Source: Pseudomonadota bacterium
Lineage (GTDB): Bacteria > Pseudomonadota > Alphaproteobacteria > Rhizobiales > Devosiaceae
NCBI GenBank assembly: GCA_023433775.1
Contig: JAEYTY010000139.1
Span: forward strand, 1 to 12,208
DNA length: 12,208 nt
Direction of reading: 5' to 3'
The notes beneath the pieces are model-generated. The model had not been told where the DNA came from. It did no database searches and saw nothing but the letters and a program-made list of their open reading frames with translations. This document shows, piece by piece, positions 1 to 8,540 of the stretch (positions are counted from its first letter, which is position 1; each line of letters opens with the position of its first letter). A program made the position numbers and the translations under genes.

Positions 1-7
1 CACGACC

Positions 8-35
8 CCCACCTAACCTCCCCTATGAGGGTGGG
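8..35 (-). terminator. Possible hairpin terminator after the ferredoxin gene
   Basis: Just past the ferredoxin stop codon (TGA on the minus strand at 39-37) an inverted repeat pairs CCCACC (35-30) with GGTGGG (13-8), with a further CTC/GAG pairing (29-27 with 20-18) inside the loop. It sits where a transcript end is expected for the sulfur cluster. No T-tract is visible before the window edge, so it could equally be a non-terminating 3' hairpin. Confidence 0.3.
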
Positions 36-36
36 C

Positions 37-357
37 TCAGTCCTTGGCCGCGCTCGGCGCGAGGGTGAGAGTCAGGCCATCGAGCGCATCGCTGCAGAGG
101 ATCTGGCAGGAGAGACGCGAGTTGGACTTCACATCCCCGACGCTGTCGAGCATGTCTTCTTCTTCGTCGCTAGGGGCGCCAACTACGTCGAGCCAGTCCT
201 TGTCGACATAGACATGGCAGGTGGCACAGCTCAGTGCGCCACCGCACTCGGCCTTGATGTTGAGGCCCCAGTCGCGAATGACTTCCATAACACGCCAGCC
301 CTCGAGCCCTTCGAGCTCGTGGACGTCGCCAGCCTGATCGGTCACATTTATCTTCAT
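37..357 (-). CDS. [2Fe-2S] ferredoxin, adrenodoxin type, last gene of the sulfur cluster
   Basis: A 106-residue soluble electron carrier of the adrenodoxin/plant-type [2Fe-2S] fold. Cluster ligands are Cys38, Cys44, Cys47 (C-x5-C-x2-C in CGGALSCATC) and Cys84, followed by the acidic EEEDMLD segment (66-72) usual for partner docking. I start it at ATG 357 because GAGGAG lies 6 bases upstream. A longer in-frame reading to 429 would encode an unsupported N-terminal extension and would run through a strong hairpin (398-420). The gene lies 78 bases downstream of a ferredoxin-NADP+ reductase and in the same direction as sulfite reductase. The inferred role is to pass electrons from that reductase to CysI and perhaps other acceptors. 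Family assignment is secure; the specific partner is inferred from context. Confidence 0.93.
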   Translation of the reverse strand: MKINVTDQAGDVHELEGLEGWRVMEVIRDWGLNIKAECGGALSCATCHVYVDKDWLDVVGAPSDEEEDMLDSVGDVKSNSRLSCQILCSDALDGLTLTLAPSAAKD

Positions 358-397
358 CGGGCGCTCCTCAACAGCGGGGCGTCCATAGCCCTCAACG

Positions 398-420
398 GGC
401 CGGGCTGCAAGGGCCCGGCC
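398..420 (-). other. Strong intercistronic G:C hairpin between FNR and ferredoxin
   Basis: GGCCGGGC (398-405) and GCCCGGCC (413-420) form a perfect 8-bp all-G:C stem with a 7-base loop. On the minus-strand message it begins about 15 bases after the reductase stop codon and ends about 40 bases before the ferredoxin start. No T-run follows, so simple intrinsic termination is unlikely. It may stabilise the upstream message or adjust the expression ratio of the two genes (inference). Confidence 0.55.
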
Positions 421-435
421 TATTGGCAATTCGGA

Positions 436-1461
436 TCAGGCGACGCCGAGCTTCTTCTGCAGCTTGGTGGAGCTGGTGGTGTACTGGAACACCACGCGTT
501 CGCCCGGCGACACAATGGCCTTGGCCGCCTGGGCCATCAGCGCAGCTTCGTGGAAGCCACTGAGAATGAGCTTGAGCTTGCCCGGATAGGAATTGATATC
601 GCCAATGGCGAAGATGCCGGGCACCGAAGTCTCGAACTTTTCGGTATCGACGACGATGGTGTTGTCGTTGAGTTCAAGACCCCAATCGGCCACGGGGCCG
701 AGCTTCATGGTGAGGCCGAAGAAGGGCAGCAGACGCGTGGCGGGCACCGATAGATCGCCGGCATCGGTGGTCAGGTGGACGTGGTCGATCTGGCCGTCCT
801 TGCCATCGAGCTTGGCGATCTGGCCGAGCAGGAACTGGATCTTGCCCTCCATGACCAGCTCTTTCATCTTGTTGACCGAGGCGGGCGCCGCCTTGAAGGC
901 GTCGCGGCGGTGCACCAGGGTCAGCGAGCGAACGATGGGCTGGAGATTGAGAGTCCAGTCGAGCGCGGAATCGCCGCCGCCGACAATGACGACGTCCTGA
1001 TCGCGGAAATCTTCCATCTTGCGGACGGCGTAGAAAACCGACTTGTTTTCATACTGCTCAATGTCGTCGACGGGCGGGCGCTTGGCCTGGAACGAGCCGC
1101 CGCCGGCAGCGATCACCACAACCTTGCAGTTGAAAATTTCGTCGGCATCGGTGGCCAGCTTGAACGAGCCATCCTCTTGCTTCTCAATGGAATTGACCAT
1201 GCGCGAGAAGTGGAATTCCGGCGCGAAGGGCGCGATCTGCGCCATCAGATTATCGGTCAGCTGCTGGCCGGTGACGACCGGAAAACCGGGAATGTCGTAG
1301 ATCGGCTTTTCCGGATAGAGCTCGGCGCACTGGCCGCCGGGGCGGTCCAGAATGTCGATGAAGTGACATTTGAGGTCGAGGAGCCCGAGTTCGAAGGCGG
1401 CAAACAGCCCGCAGGGGCCGGCGCCAATAACGACAACATCGGTGGTGATCTCTGTGCTCAT
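436..1461 (-). CDS. Ferredoxin--NADP+ reductase, thioredoxin-reductase-like (FAD)
   Basis: A 341-residue flavoprotein that transfers electrons between NADPH and ferredoxin. Residues 8-25 form the N-terminal FAD Rossmann strand with GAGPCG (13-18). GGGDSA (161-166) followed by HRR (184-186) is the NADPH site with the 2'-phosphate-binding basic pair. FAIGDI (284-289) is the second FAD motif. The C-terminus YTTSSTKLQKKLG (327-339) is characteristic of bacterial TrxR-like FNRs. The redox CxxC of thioredoxin reductase is absent: the equivalent region near 143-152 has no cysteine pair, which separates it from TrxB. ATG 1461 gives the expected start just before the FAD motif, though its ribosome site is weak. 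It is followed by a ferredoxin and preceded by sulfite reductase genes, so supplying reduced ferredoxin for sulfite reduction is the likely role. Confidence 0.92.
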   Translation of the reverse strand: MSTEITTDVVVIGAGPCGLFAAFELGLLDLKCHFIDILDRPGGQCAELYPEKPIYDIPGFPVVTGQQLTDNLMAQIAPFAPEFHFSRMVNSIEKQEDGSFKLATDADEIFNCKVVVIAAGGGSFQAKRPPVDDIEQYENKSVFYAVRKMEDFRDQDVVIVGGGDSALDWTLNLQPIVRSLTLVHRRDAFKAAPASVNKMKELVMEGKIQFLLGQIAKLDGKDGQIDHVHLTTDAGDLSVPATRLLPFFGLTMKLGPVADWGLELNDNTIVVDTEKFETSVPGIFAIGDINSYPGKLKLILSGFHEAALMAQAAKAIVSPGERVVFQYTTSSTKLQKKLGVA

Positions 1462-1485
1462 TTTGTCAAAGTCCGTTCAAAACCA

Positions 1486-1530
1486 GGGGCTTGGCGCCCC
1501 GGCATTGGTCCCATCGGGGCACCTGCCCCG
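1486..1530 (-). promoter_or_regulatory. Tandem hairpins in the leader of the FNR-ferredoxin pair
   Basis: The 147-base gap 1462-1608 between the CysH-DUF934 stop and the reductase start contains two inverted repeats. CGGGGC (1515-1520) pairs with GCCCCG (1525-1530), extendable by one A:T pair. GGGGC (1486-1490) pairs with GCCCC (1496-1500) around a 5-base loop. On the minus strand the second hairpin is followed by TGGTTTT, a weak terminator-like tail, about 25 bases before the reductase start. This could be a partial terminator or attenuator separating cysH from the reductase. I find no convincing -35/-10 pair in the gap. Confidence 0.4.
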
Positions 1531-1608
1531 CTTGCTTGTGAATGGGAACCGCCGCTGTCACCCGCGGCCCCGGCCATCAATTAAGATGACTGATACGCTC
1601 CACTTACC

Positions 1609-2869
1609 TCACGTGACGCGGCGAAGAAAGGGGCGCGTGCCCAGCGGGATTTCCGTTGTCCCAACTGGTTGATAAAACACGGAAACTTCCGGCAGGCGGT
1701 TCTCGATGAGAGCCTGCCTTGTCGGTTCGTGGGTGACCACGAAGGCGTTAAAACCGCAGCGGCGCATGAGCGGGATCTGGTCCTGCAAAACGTCACCCAC
1801 AGCCCGGATTTCGTTAACAGACTGGTAACGCTGAGACAGCAGACGCGCGGTTGAATAGCCCCTGCCGTCAGAAAAGGCGGGGAAGCGAATGGCGATGGAG
1901 GCAAAGCGCCCGATATCGGCCTCGACATCCTCGATCTTGTCGCCGGGCGAGACGAGCAGGCCAAGCGGATGCGGATTGGCGAGGAAGGCCTCGCGGTCGG
2001 CCAGGAACACCGGCAGCGGCACATGGGTGTAGCGCGCCTCGGACGGGTTTGTGCCCTCGACCCATTCCTTGAACGGGTCGGCGACAAAGGCGCCGTCTTT
2101 CCAGAGCGTGTGGCGGGCTGCGGCAGTCATCGGATTGGCGATCGCTCCACTGAAGTCATAATGGATGCCGCATTCCTTCTTGTTGAGGCCGCGCCACCGT
2201 CCGGAGCGCGGATCCTCGCCTTCGGCAACGGCCGAGGTGCAGGGGGCGCAGCCAATGGACTTGTAGCCTTTGGCATAGAGCGGATGCTCGGGCAAGTTAT
2301 GCTTCTGGCGGTATTCGATGACATCGGCATCGGAGAAATAGGCCAGCGGATTGACCTTGATGCGATCATCGCTGGTCAATTCGAAATGGGGGAGAACGCC
2401 GCGCTCCTTGGTCTGGTAGCGCTTGCGGCCCGTGACCCAGCCGCCATATTGCTCGGTGATCGGCTCCAGCGGCTCGGTCTTGCGGATATGGCAGCAGGAA
2501 TCGGGGTCGGTTTCCCACAGATCGCCATTGGGATCGAAGCGCTTCACGTCATCCGAATTGGGATGGATGGCGTGAACATTGCGCAGGCCCAGCGTGCGCT
2601 TGAGCGTTTCGACATAGTCCAGCGTTTCAGCAAAATGCTTGCCGGTTTCGAGGAAATAGACCGGCATGTCCGGATCGACCTGCGACACCATATGCAGCAG
2701 CACGGCGGAATCGGCGCCGAAGGACGAGACGATGGCGATATCGCCCGGCAGGACGTCGCTCACCGCGTAGCGCAGCACGCCGACGGCATCCATTTCGTCG
2801 AACATGCCATTGAGCGCCAGAATGCCCAGCGCGCGCAGCTTGTCATTGGCGACGGGCGCCGGGGCCAAC

Positions 2870-2883
<14 letters not shown>
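1609..2883 (-). CDS. cysH: Assimilatory APS/PAPS reductase (CysH) fused to DUF934 domain
   Basis: One 424-residue reading frame carries two proteins normally separate. Residues 1-245 are a CysH-type reductase making sulfite from activated sulfate. It has the nucleotide-binding SSFGADSA loop (53-60), Cys130-Cys131 and Cys212-x2-Cys215, and the catalytic KKECGIH tail (Cys238). The CC...CxxC set indicates a [4Fe-4S] enzyme of the APS-reductase kind. Residues about 252-424 are a DUF934 domain with FSDGRGYS (337-344), LRAVGDVL-like and RCGFNAF segments; it usually travels with cysI and its function is unknown. CysH family members commonly end at ECGxH, so the junction near residue 250 (YDFSGAIANP then MTAAAR) looks like a true read-through fusion. 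Start ATG 2883 has AAGGAGG 6 bases upstream and overlaps the cysI stop by 14 bases. An ATG at 2877 is a less well spaced alternative. Confidence 0.9.
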
Positions 2884-4514
<1,631 letters not shown>

Positions 4515-4528
<14 letters not shown>

Positions 4529-4844
4529 GGCCGTCTTCACCCAGATGCTGGCGATCATACGCCTGCCCGTTGAGAGTTAGGGGCGCGGTGGGGCCCGCCG
4601 CCCGGATGCGTTCGCGCAGGCGCTTGGGCACGATCTGCCCGTCGATCTGCTCGATTTCTTCGATTTCAAGACTGATGACCCGGCCACCGGCCTTGGTCGC
4701 GGCCAGAGCGACATCGCGCTCGCTGGCCTCTTCCTTGGCAAAAACGCGCGACGCCTGCAGGTCTTCGACCCAGGCGCCATTGGCGTCCAGATAAACCGTC
4801 GCGCCGGACGTCAATTCGTTGCCGGTCAGTATTTCCATGCTCAT
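4515..4844 (-). CDS. DUF2849 small protein between cysG and cysI
   Basis: A 109-residue protein that I recognise as DUF2849, found almost always between siroheme synthase and sulfite reductase in alphaproteobacteria. No enzymatic motif, cysteine, signal peptide or membrane segment is visible. The N-terminal half (residues 4-30, GNELTSGATVYLD...WVEDL) looks like a small beta domain, and residues 58-85 are charged and probably helical. Start ATG 4844 overlaps the cysG stop in an ATGA junction and has AAGG 4 bases upstream; ATG 4838 has better spacing (10) and could be used instead. Its 3' end overlaps the cysI start, so all three are translationally coupled. The neighbours suggest a helper role in siroheme delivery or sulfite reductase assembly, but nothing in the sequence proves that. 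Confidence 0.88.
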
Positions 4845-6241
4845 GCTACCTTAAAACTTTCGGCGGCGGCCACGGCCACCCCGGCCCAGTCGCCGTGGGC
4901 GACCGTCCGGCCAGCCAGGATAACGGCCGGACCATCAATAAACTCCACGGCCCCGGCGGCGAGCCCGGCCAGCGTGCCCGAATAGGCGGCGCTGTCGGCC
5001 CGGCCGGCATTGACCACAATACCAACGGGCAGGTCTGCCGCCGCGCCATTGGCGATGAGGCGACCCGCTATTTCAGCGGCGATGGACTTGCCCATGTAGA
5101 GCGCCAGGGTCAAGCCCGACTGGGAGAGCGAGGCCCAATGGGCCAGATCCCCGTCATCGGCACCATGGGCGGTAGCGATGACAAAGCCGCTCGACACCTT
5201 GCGCAGGGTGACCGGCGTTGCCGTATCGGCGGCTGCGGCCAGCGCCGCGCTGACGCCGGGGACAATCTCATAGGCAATGCCCGCCTGACGCAGGGCGGCA
5301 ATCTCTTCGCCAGCACGGCCAAAGACCATGGGATCGCCCGACTTGAGCCGGGCCACCCGCTTGCCTTCCCCGGCCAGGCGCACGATGAGCGTATTGATCT
5401 GCGCCTGCGAGAAGGAGTGATGCCCCTTGGCCTTGCCGACATTGATCTGCTCGGCATCGCGGCGGCCCATTTCGACAACGGCGGCGGGCACGAGCTGGTC
5501 ATGCACGATGACATCGGCCTGTTGCAGCAGGCGCTGCGCGCGCAGGGTGAGAAGGTCTTCAGAACCGGGACCGGCGCCGATGAGCCAGACAGTCCCCTGC
5601 CCTGCACCCGCATCAACATGGGCCGACAGAAGACGCTCGGCTTCGGCAATGCCGGCGATGGGACTGGAAGCGGTCGCGCGCTCGACCGCGGGAGACGAAA
5701 CCAGCGCCTCATAATAGCGGCGGCGGGCGGCGCCATCATGAATCAGACTTTCAACGCGCTGGCGCAAGCTACCGGCCAGACTCACGATTTTGCCGAGGCC
5801 GGGAGAAAGCAGCGCTTCAACCTGTGCGCGAACAAGGCGAGCCAGAACCGGCGCATCACCCTCGGTGGAAATGGCGACGGTCAGCGGCGCGCGCTCGACG
5901 ATAGAGGGGGTGTAGAAGTCGCACTCGGCGGGAACATCGACCACATTGAGCGGGATATTGCGGCGCCGGGCTTCGGCCTTGGCCAGTTCCGCATCGTCGC
6001 CTTCTTCGGCCACGAAGACCAGCGCCGCGCCTTGGATGTCGTCAGCGCGCAGGGGGCGATTGTGAATGGCGACGGGATAGGCCGAAAAATCGGCTTCGAT
6101 CTCCCGCGCATAAATCTCTATCAAAGCAGTAGTCTTAGCGACCAACCGGACCTTGTTGAGGGCCTCATCTCCACCACCGACCACGATGATGCGTCTGCCC
6201 TTGACCTTGTAGCTCAACGGAAATGTGTTGAGATGACCCAT
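4841..6241 (-). CDS. cysG: Siroheme synthase CysG (dehydrogenase/ferrochelatase plus SUMT)
   Basis: A 466-residue multifunctional enzyme converting uroporphyrinogen III to siroheme. Residues 1-150 are the NAD-dependent precorrin-2 dehydrogenase/ferrochelatase with GGGDEALNK (22-30) and LNVVDVP (98-104), where Asp102 probably matches the catalytic Asp104 of the Salmonella enzyme. Residues 150-210 form the central dimerisation segment. Residues 216-460 are the SAM-dependent uroporphyrinogen III methyltransferase with GAGPGSEDLLT (222-232), Asp248, Lys270 and LKSGDPMVFGRAGEE (299-313). Asp248 and Lys270 fall at the same numbers as key residues reported for Salmonella CysG (from memory). ATG 6241 has a weak AGGCGA site. 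It is the first gene of the cluster and provides the siroheme required by CysI just downstream. Confidence 0.95.
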   Translation of the reverse strand: MGHLNTFPLSYKVKGRRIIVVGGGDEALNKVRLVAKTTALIEIYAREIEADFSAYPVAIHNRPLRADDIQGAALVFVAEEGDDAELAKAEARRRNIPLNVVDVPAECDFYTPSIVERAPLTVAISTEGDAPVLARLVRAQVEALLSPGLGKIVSLAGSLRQRVESLIHDGAARRRYYEALVSSPAVERATASSPIAGIAEAERLLSAHVDAGAGQGTVWLIGAGPGSEDLLTLRAQRLLQQADVIVHDQLVPAAVVEMGRRDAEQINVGKAKGHHSFSQAQINTLIVRLAGEGKRVARLKSGDPMVFGRAGEEIAALRQAGIAYEIVPGVSAALAAAADTATPVTLRKVSSGFVIATAHGADDGDLAHWASLSQSGLTLALYMGKSIAAEIAGRLIANGAAADLPVGIVVNAGRADSAAYSGTLAGLAAGAVEFIDGPAVILAGRTVAHGDWAGVAVAAAESFKVA

Positions 6242-6300
6242 TATTCGCCTGTTTGAGAGATGGGGGAAGATAGGGCAAAGCGGCCAAGTGGCGCAATGCG

Positions 6301-6322
6301 TTGAATTTCAATCGCTTTTATA
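6301..6322 (-). promoter_or_regulatory. Candidate cysG cluster promoter -10 with adjacent palindrome
   Basis: On the minus strand TATAAA (6322-6317) is a 5/6 match to a sigma-70 -10 box. It would place the start of transcription near 6310, giving a leader of about 70 bases before cysG. A perfect palindrome, TTGAA-N-TTCAA (6301-6311), lies directly over that predicted start, where a repressor would act. No good -35 is seen at the expected distance (CAAGGC at 17 bp), so the promoter may need an activator. The regulator is unknown. Confidence 0.35.
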
Positions 6323-6410
6323 TTTCCCTGCAGCGCCCTGCCTTGGAACGCCCGGCGCAGGAAATTGCCGTGCCCGCCAAATGAATCTTTCGCAAGCGCG
6401 GGGATAGAAT

Positions 6411-6446
6411 ATTTTGCCCAGGCACATGCCCATTTTGCCCGCAAAA
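6411..6446. promoter_or_regulatory. Direct repeat and dyad, possible operator
   Basis: ATTTTGCCC occurs at 6411-6419 and again at 6432-6440, exactly 21 bp apart, or two helical turns. The second copy is also part of a dyad, TTTTGC-CC-GCAAAA (6433-6446). Both lie just upstream of the candidate promoter for the secreted protein. This spacing suits a dimeric DNA-binding protein on one face of the helix, but no regulator can be named. Confidence 0.35.
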
Positions 6447-6458
6447 GACCAGCCCGTT

Positions 6459-6488
6459 TTGACCTATGCCCATAGCGCCCCCTTAAAT
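6459..6488 (+). promoter_or_regulatory. Candidate promoter of the secreted protein gene
   Basis: TTGACC (6459-6464, 5/6 to the -35 consensus), an 18-bp spacer and TTAAAT (6483-6488, 4/6 to -10). Predicted transcription start is near 6495, about 57 bases before the ATG at 6552. The -10 lies inside the loop of a CGCCCC/GGGGCG dyad (6476-6481 with 6491-6496), which may be an operator or chance. Confidence 0.4.
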
Positions 6489-6551
6489 CAGGGGCGAAGC
6501 AGAGCCGGTACTTCCCTATCCTGCCGGTTCAACATGACGAGGGAGTTAGCC

Positions 6552-6980
6552 ATGCGGTTCTCGACAGTGGCACTGCTTTTGCTGACCAGCACAATGCCGG
6601 CGCTGGCCGACTATCCGCAACGCGGCGTGGCGGGAATTGAGAATGGCATCGCCGGCATGTTTGAAGGCACCTGGCGGGTTGATCGCTATGGAGACGACCC
6701 GGCAAAGGCCGATCTCGCCGTCTATAGATGCGACATGCCGGTGTTCATCATCGCGGTGGAGCACGGCGTCATCGACTATTTCTCGCCCGATATGCGGCCC
6801 GAAGATCAGCTCGAACTGGACCTGACCACGCTGATGGACAGCACCGTCTGGCTGTCCCGCGTCGGCGGCGCGAATTACCAATCCATCTGGCTGAGCGCAG
6901 ACGCCTTTCACCTGCATCAGGTGAGTGAAGAAGGCGAAACGGACTGGGAAACGCCGTTCCTCTTCACGCGCTGTCCCTAA
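6552..6980 (+). CDS. Small secreted protein of unknown function
   Basis: A 142-residue protein with a classical signal peptide: MRFST, a hydrophobic core (residues 6-12), then TSTMPALA with likely signal peptidase I cleavage between Ala19 and Asp20. The mature part is about 123 residues and contains only two cysteines, Cys60 (YRCDMP) and Cys141 (FTRCP, next to the C-terminus), which may form a disulfide. GMFEGTWRVDR (35-45) and IWLSADAFHLHQV (112-124) look like beta strands, faintly reminiscent of lipocalin-like barrels, but I do not recognise the family. ATG 6552 is chosen over an in-frame extension starting at 6414: GAGGGAG sits 6 bases before it and the signal peptide begins there. It stands alone on the plus strand and converges on the second ferredoxin gene with 6 bases between them. 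Confidence 0.75.
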   Translation: MRFSTVALLLLTSTMPALADYPQRGVAGIENGIAGMFEGTWRVDRYGDDPAKADLAVYRCDMPVFIIAVEHGVIDYFSPDMRPEDQLELDLTTLMDSTVWLSRVGGANYQSIWLSADAFHLHQVSEEGETDWETPFLFTRCP

Positions 6981-6986
6981 ACCGGG

Positions 6987-7307
6987 TCAGCCCTGGCGGC
7001 TGGGGACCTGCACAACGAGACCGTCGAGACCGTCCTTGACCTTGATCTGGCAGGAGAGACGGCTCGTGGCCTTCACGTCGAAGGCGAAATCGAGCATGTC
7101 TTCTTCCATCGCCGAAGGGCCACCGACCGTTTCGGTCCAGGCGTCATCAATATAGACATGGCAGGTAGCGCATGTGCAGGCGCCGCCGCATTCGGCAATG
7201 ACACCGGGCACGCCATTCATGATGGCCGTTTCCATGACCGTCGCGCCGTTTTCCGCTTCCGTTTCGATGCGTTCGCCCGAGGCGGTGATGAAGGTGATCT
7301 TGGTCAT
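6987..7307 (-). CDS. Second [2Fe-2S] ferredoxin, adrenodoxin type
   Basis: A 106-residue [2Fe-2S] ferredoxin with ligands Cys40, Cys46, Cys49 (CGGACTCATC, which also has an extra Cys44) and Cys86. The acidic docking segment MEEDMLDFAFD (67-77) and a C-terminal VQVPS stretch (99-103) are typical. It is the same length as the ferredoxin at 37-357 and shares the CATCHVY core, the EEDMLD segment and RLSCQI, so the two are paralogues. ATG 7307 is the only reasonable start and its ribosome site is weak. It is not overlapped with the upstream methyltransferase and has its own candidate promoter. The partner is unknown: a general electron donor for oxygenases, cytochromes P450 or biosynthetic enzymes is possible. 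Confidence 0.92.
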   Translation of the reverse strand: MTKITFITASGERIETEAENGATVMETAIMNGVPGVIAECGGACTCATCHVYIDDAWTETVGGPSAMEEDMLDFAFDVKATSRLSCQIKVKDGLDGLVVQVPSRQG

Positions 7308-7337
7308 GAAACTGGGGTCCGTCTGGAATATGCCCTG

Positions 7338-7366
7338 GATATAGGCAAGGCAGCGTTTTGGGGCAA
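7338..7366 (-). promoter_or_regulatory. Candidate promoter of the second ferredoxin
   Basis: On the minus strand, TTGCCC (7366-7361, 4/6), a 17-bp spacer and TATATC (7343-7338, 4/6). Predicted start is near 7331, giving a short leader of about 24 bases to the ATG at 7307. The -35 abuts the methyltransferase stop codon, so the ferredoxin is probably transcribed separately from prfC. Confidence 0.4.
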
Positions 7367-7367
7367 G

Positions 7368-8540
7368 CTAGCGACCCAAGAGGGTTTCGAGATAGTGCCG
7401 CTCCACCCCGAACATGGCCTTGGTGGCTTTGACCTGTTCGAGCACCGCGTCGCGATCGCCGGTGCCGCCCTTTTGCGCGACGATGAGATTGTTCTTGGGC
7501 GTATGGGCATCGGAGACGAACTCGAAAATCTTCGTGCGATAGCCATGGGCTTCGAGCAGCAGGGCGCGCAGGCCGTCGGTTACCATTTCGGCCTGCTTTT
7601 CCATCATCGTGCCATGACGCAGCAGGAAATCGAGATTGGCGTCGGGGCGGCCCTTTTCCATCTCGCGGCGCACCTGCTTGTGGCAGCAGGGCGCGACGGC
7701 AATGAGGGAGGCGCCGGCCTTGATGCCCTGATAGATGGCGTCGTCGGTGGCTGTATCGCAGGCGTGGAGCGCGATGACCGCGTCGGCGCCGCTGGCGTCA
7801 TAATCGAGAATGGTGCCCGGCGCGAAGCTCAGGCCGGTAAAGCCGGAGGCAGCAGCAGTGGAATTGCCATCTTTCACCAGCCCGTCGCGCATTTCGATGC
7901 CGATGATCTCGGCGGGGCGGTTTGCGACCGTTGAGAGATAATCGTAAAGCGCGAAATCGAGATAGCCCTTGCCGGCACCCATATCCACGATGCGGGGTTT
8001 GTCGGCCTTGATCGCTTGAATCAAAGGCGCGAAAATCTCCACCATCCTGTTGATTTGCCTGAACTTATCCTGCGCATCATTGCGGACCTGACCGTCCTTG
8101 CCGGTAATGCCGAGGGCGTGGAGCCACGGCTTGTCGCTGGCGGCGAGCGGCCTGTTCTTGGCACGATTGTGGTCGGTGGAGGGCGCGTCGCGGCCAGCGA
8201 CGTCGCTGCGCTTCAAACGGATTTTATCGCCATTGCGCTCGAAGGTGAGATCGAACTCCGTGGTCGAGAGGCGGGCGCTGCGAAAGGCCTCGGCAAGGCC
8301 GGCGCGCAGCAAGGCGAGTGCCTCGGGCTGGATGTAGTTCTTGATGATATCGCGGGTCTTGTAGCGCCAAGTGATCGAGAAGCGATCGCCACCCTTGATC
8401 GTGATCTTCTTGATTTCCAGCGATTTGAGATCGGCTTCGGGGCCGTGATAGCCGGCGCATTTAAGGCCGACCATCGTGCCATCCATGAAGGCGGTCTTGA
8501 TGGCGGCCAAAAATTCCTCGATGCGGTCGGGGGCGCTCAA
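7368..8540 (-). CDS. SAM-dependent methyltransferase coupled to prfC (TTG start)
   Basis: A 390-residue class I methyltransferase. Residues 1-130 are a separate N-terminal domain of unknown role. The Rossmann domain begins near residue 180, with motif I VDMGAGKGYL (185-194), motif II IGIEMRD (213-219), then LHACDTATDDA (258-268) and APCCHKQVR (283-291). The HACD and PCCHK motifs are those of the Methyltransf_32 group (GSTCD/METTL25-like). There is no NPPY motif, so it is not PrmC. The substrate is unknown. The start is TTG 8540: its TTGA overlaps the prfC stop codon, and AAGGA lies 6 bases upstream; the next ATG is 18 codons inside. The overlap implies translational coupling to release factor 3. 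A role in modifying the translation machinery is possible but unproven. Confidence 0.85.
   Translation of the reverse strand: MSAPDRIEEFLAAIKTAFMDGTMVGLKCAGYHGPEADLKSLEIKKITIKGGDRFSITWRYKTRDIIKNYIQPEALALLRAGLAEAFRSARLSTTEFDLTFERNGDKIRLKRSDVAGRDAPSTDHNRAKNRPLAASDKPWLHALGITGKDGQVRNDAQDKFRQINRMVEIFAPLIQAIKADKPRIVDMGAGKGYLDFALYDYLSTVANRPAEIIGIEMRDGLVKDGNSTAAASGFTGLSFAPGTILDYDASGADAVIALHACDTATDDAIYQGIKAGASLIAVAPCCHKQVRREMEKGRPDANLDFLLRHGTMMEKQAEMVTDGLRALLLEAHGYRTKIFEFVSDAHTPKNNLIVAQKGGTGDRDAVLEQVKATKAMFGVERHYLETLLGR

Larger units (their letters stand above)
6242..6551. other. Divergent intergenic region between cysG and the secreted protein gene
   Basis: 310 bases without a gene. The cysG-proximal part is relatively AT-rich near 6301-6325 and holds a candidate minus-strand -10 and a palindrome. 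The part near 6405-6500 holds a 9-bp direct repeat, a dyad and a candidate plus-strand promoter. An in-frame open stretch runs upstream of the secreted protein from 6414, but I do not consider it coding. I see no RNA gene or riboswitch I can name. Confidence 0.6.

Noticed and set aside
4895..6256. 453-codon open frame on the plus strand opposite cysG
   Set aside because: Antisense shadow of a clear siroheme synthase, with no family motifs and no ribosome site.
6414..6551. 46-codon N-terminal extension of the secreted protein
   Set aside because: It would bury the signal peptide and runs through the candidate promoter and operator repeats; the ribosome site is at 6552.
6988..7002. CAGCC/GGCTG hairpin as a terminator for the convergent genes
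   Set aside because: Only a 5-bp stem, inside the ferredoxin coding region and without a T-run on either strand.
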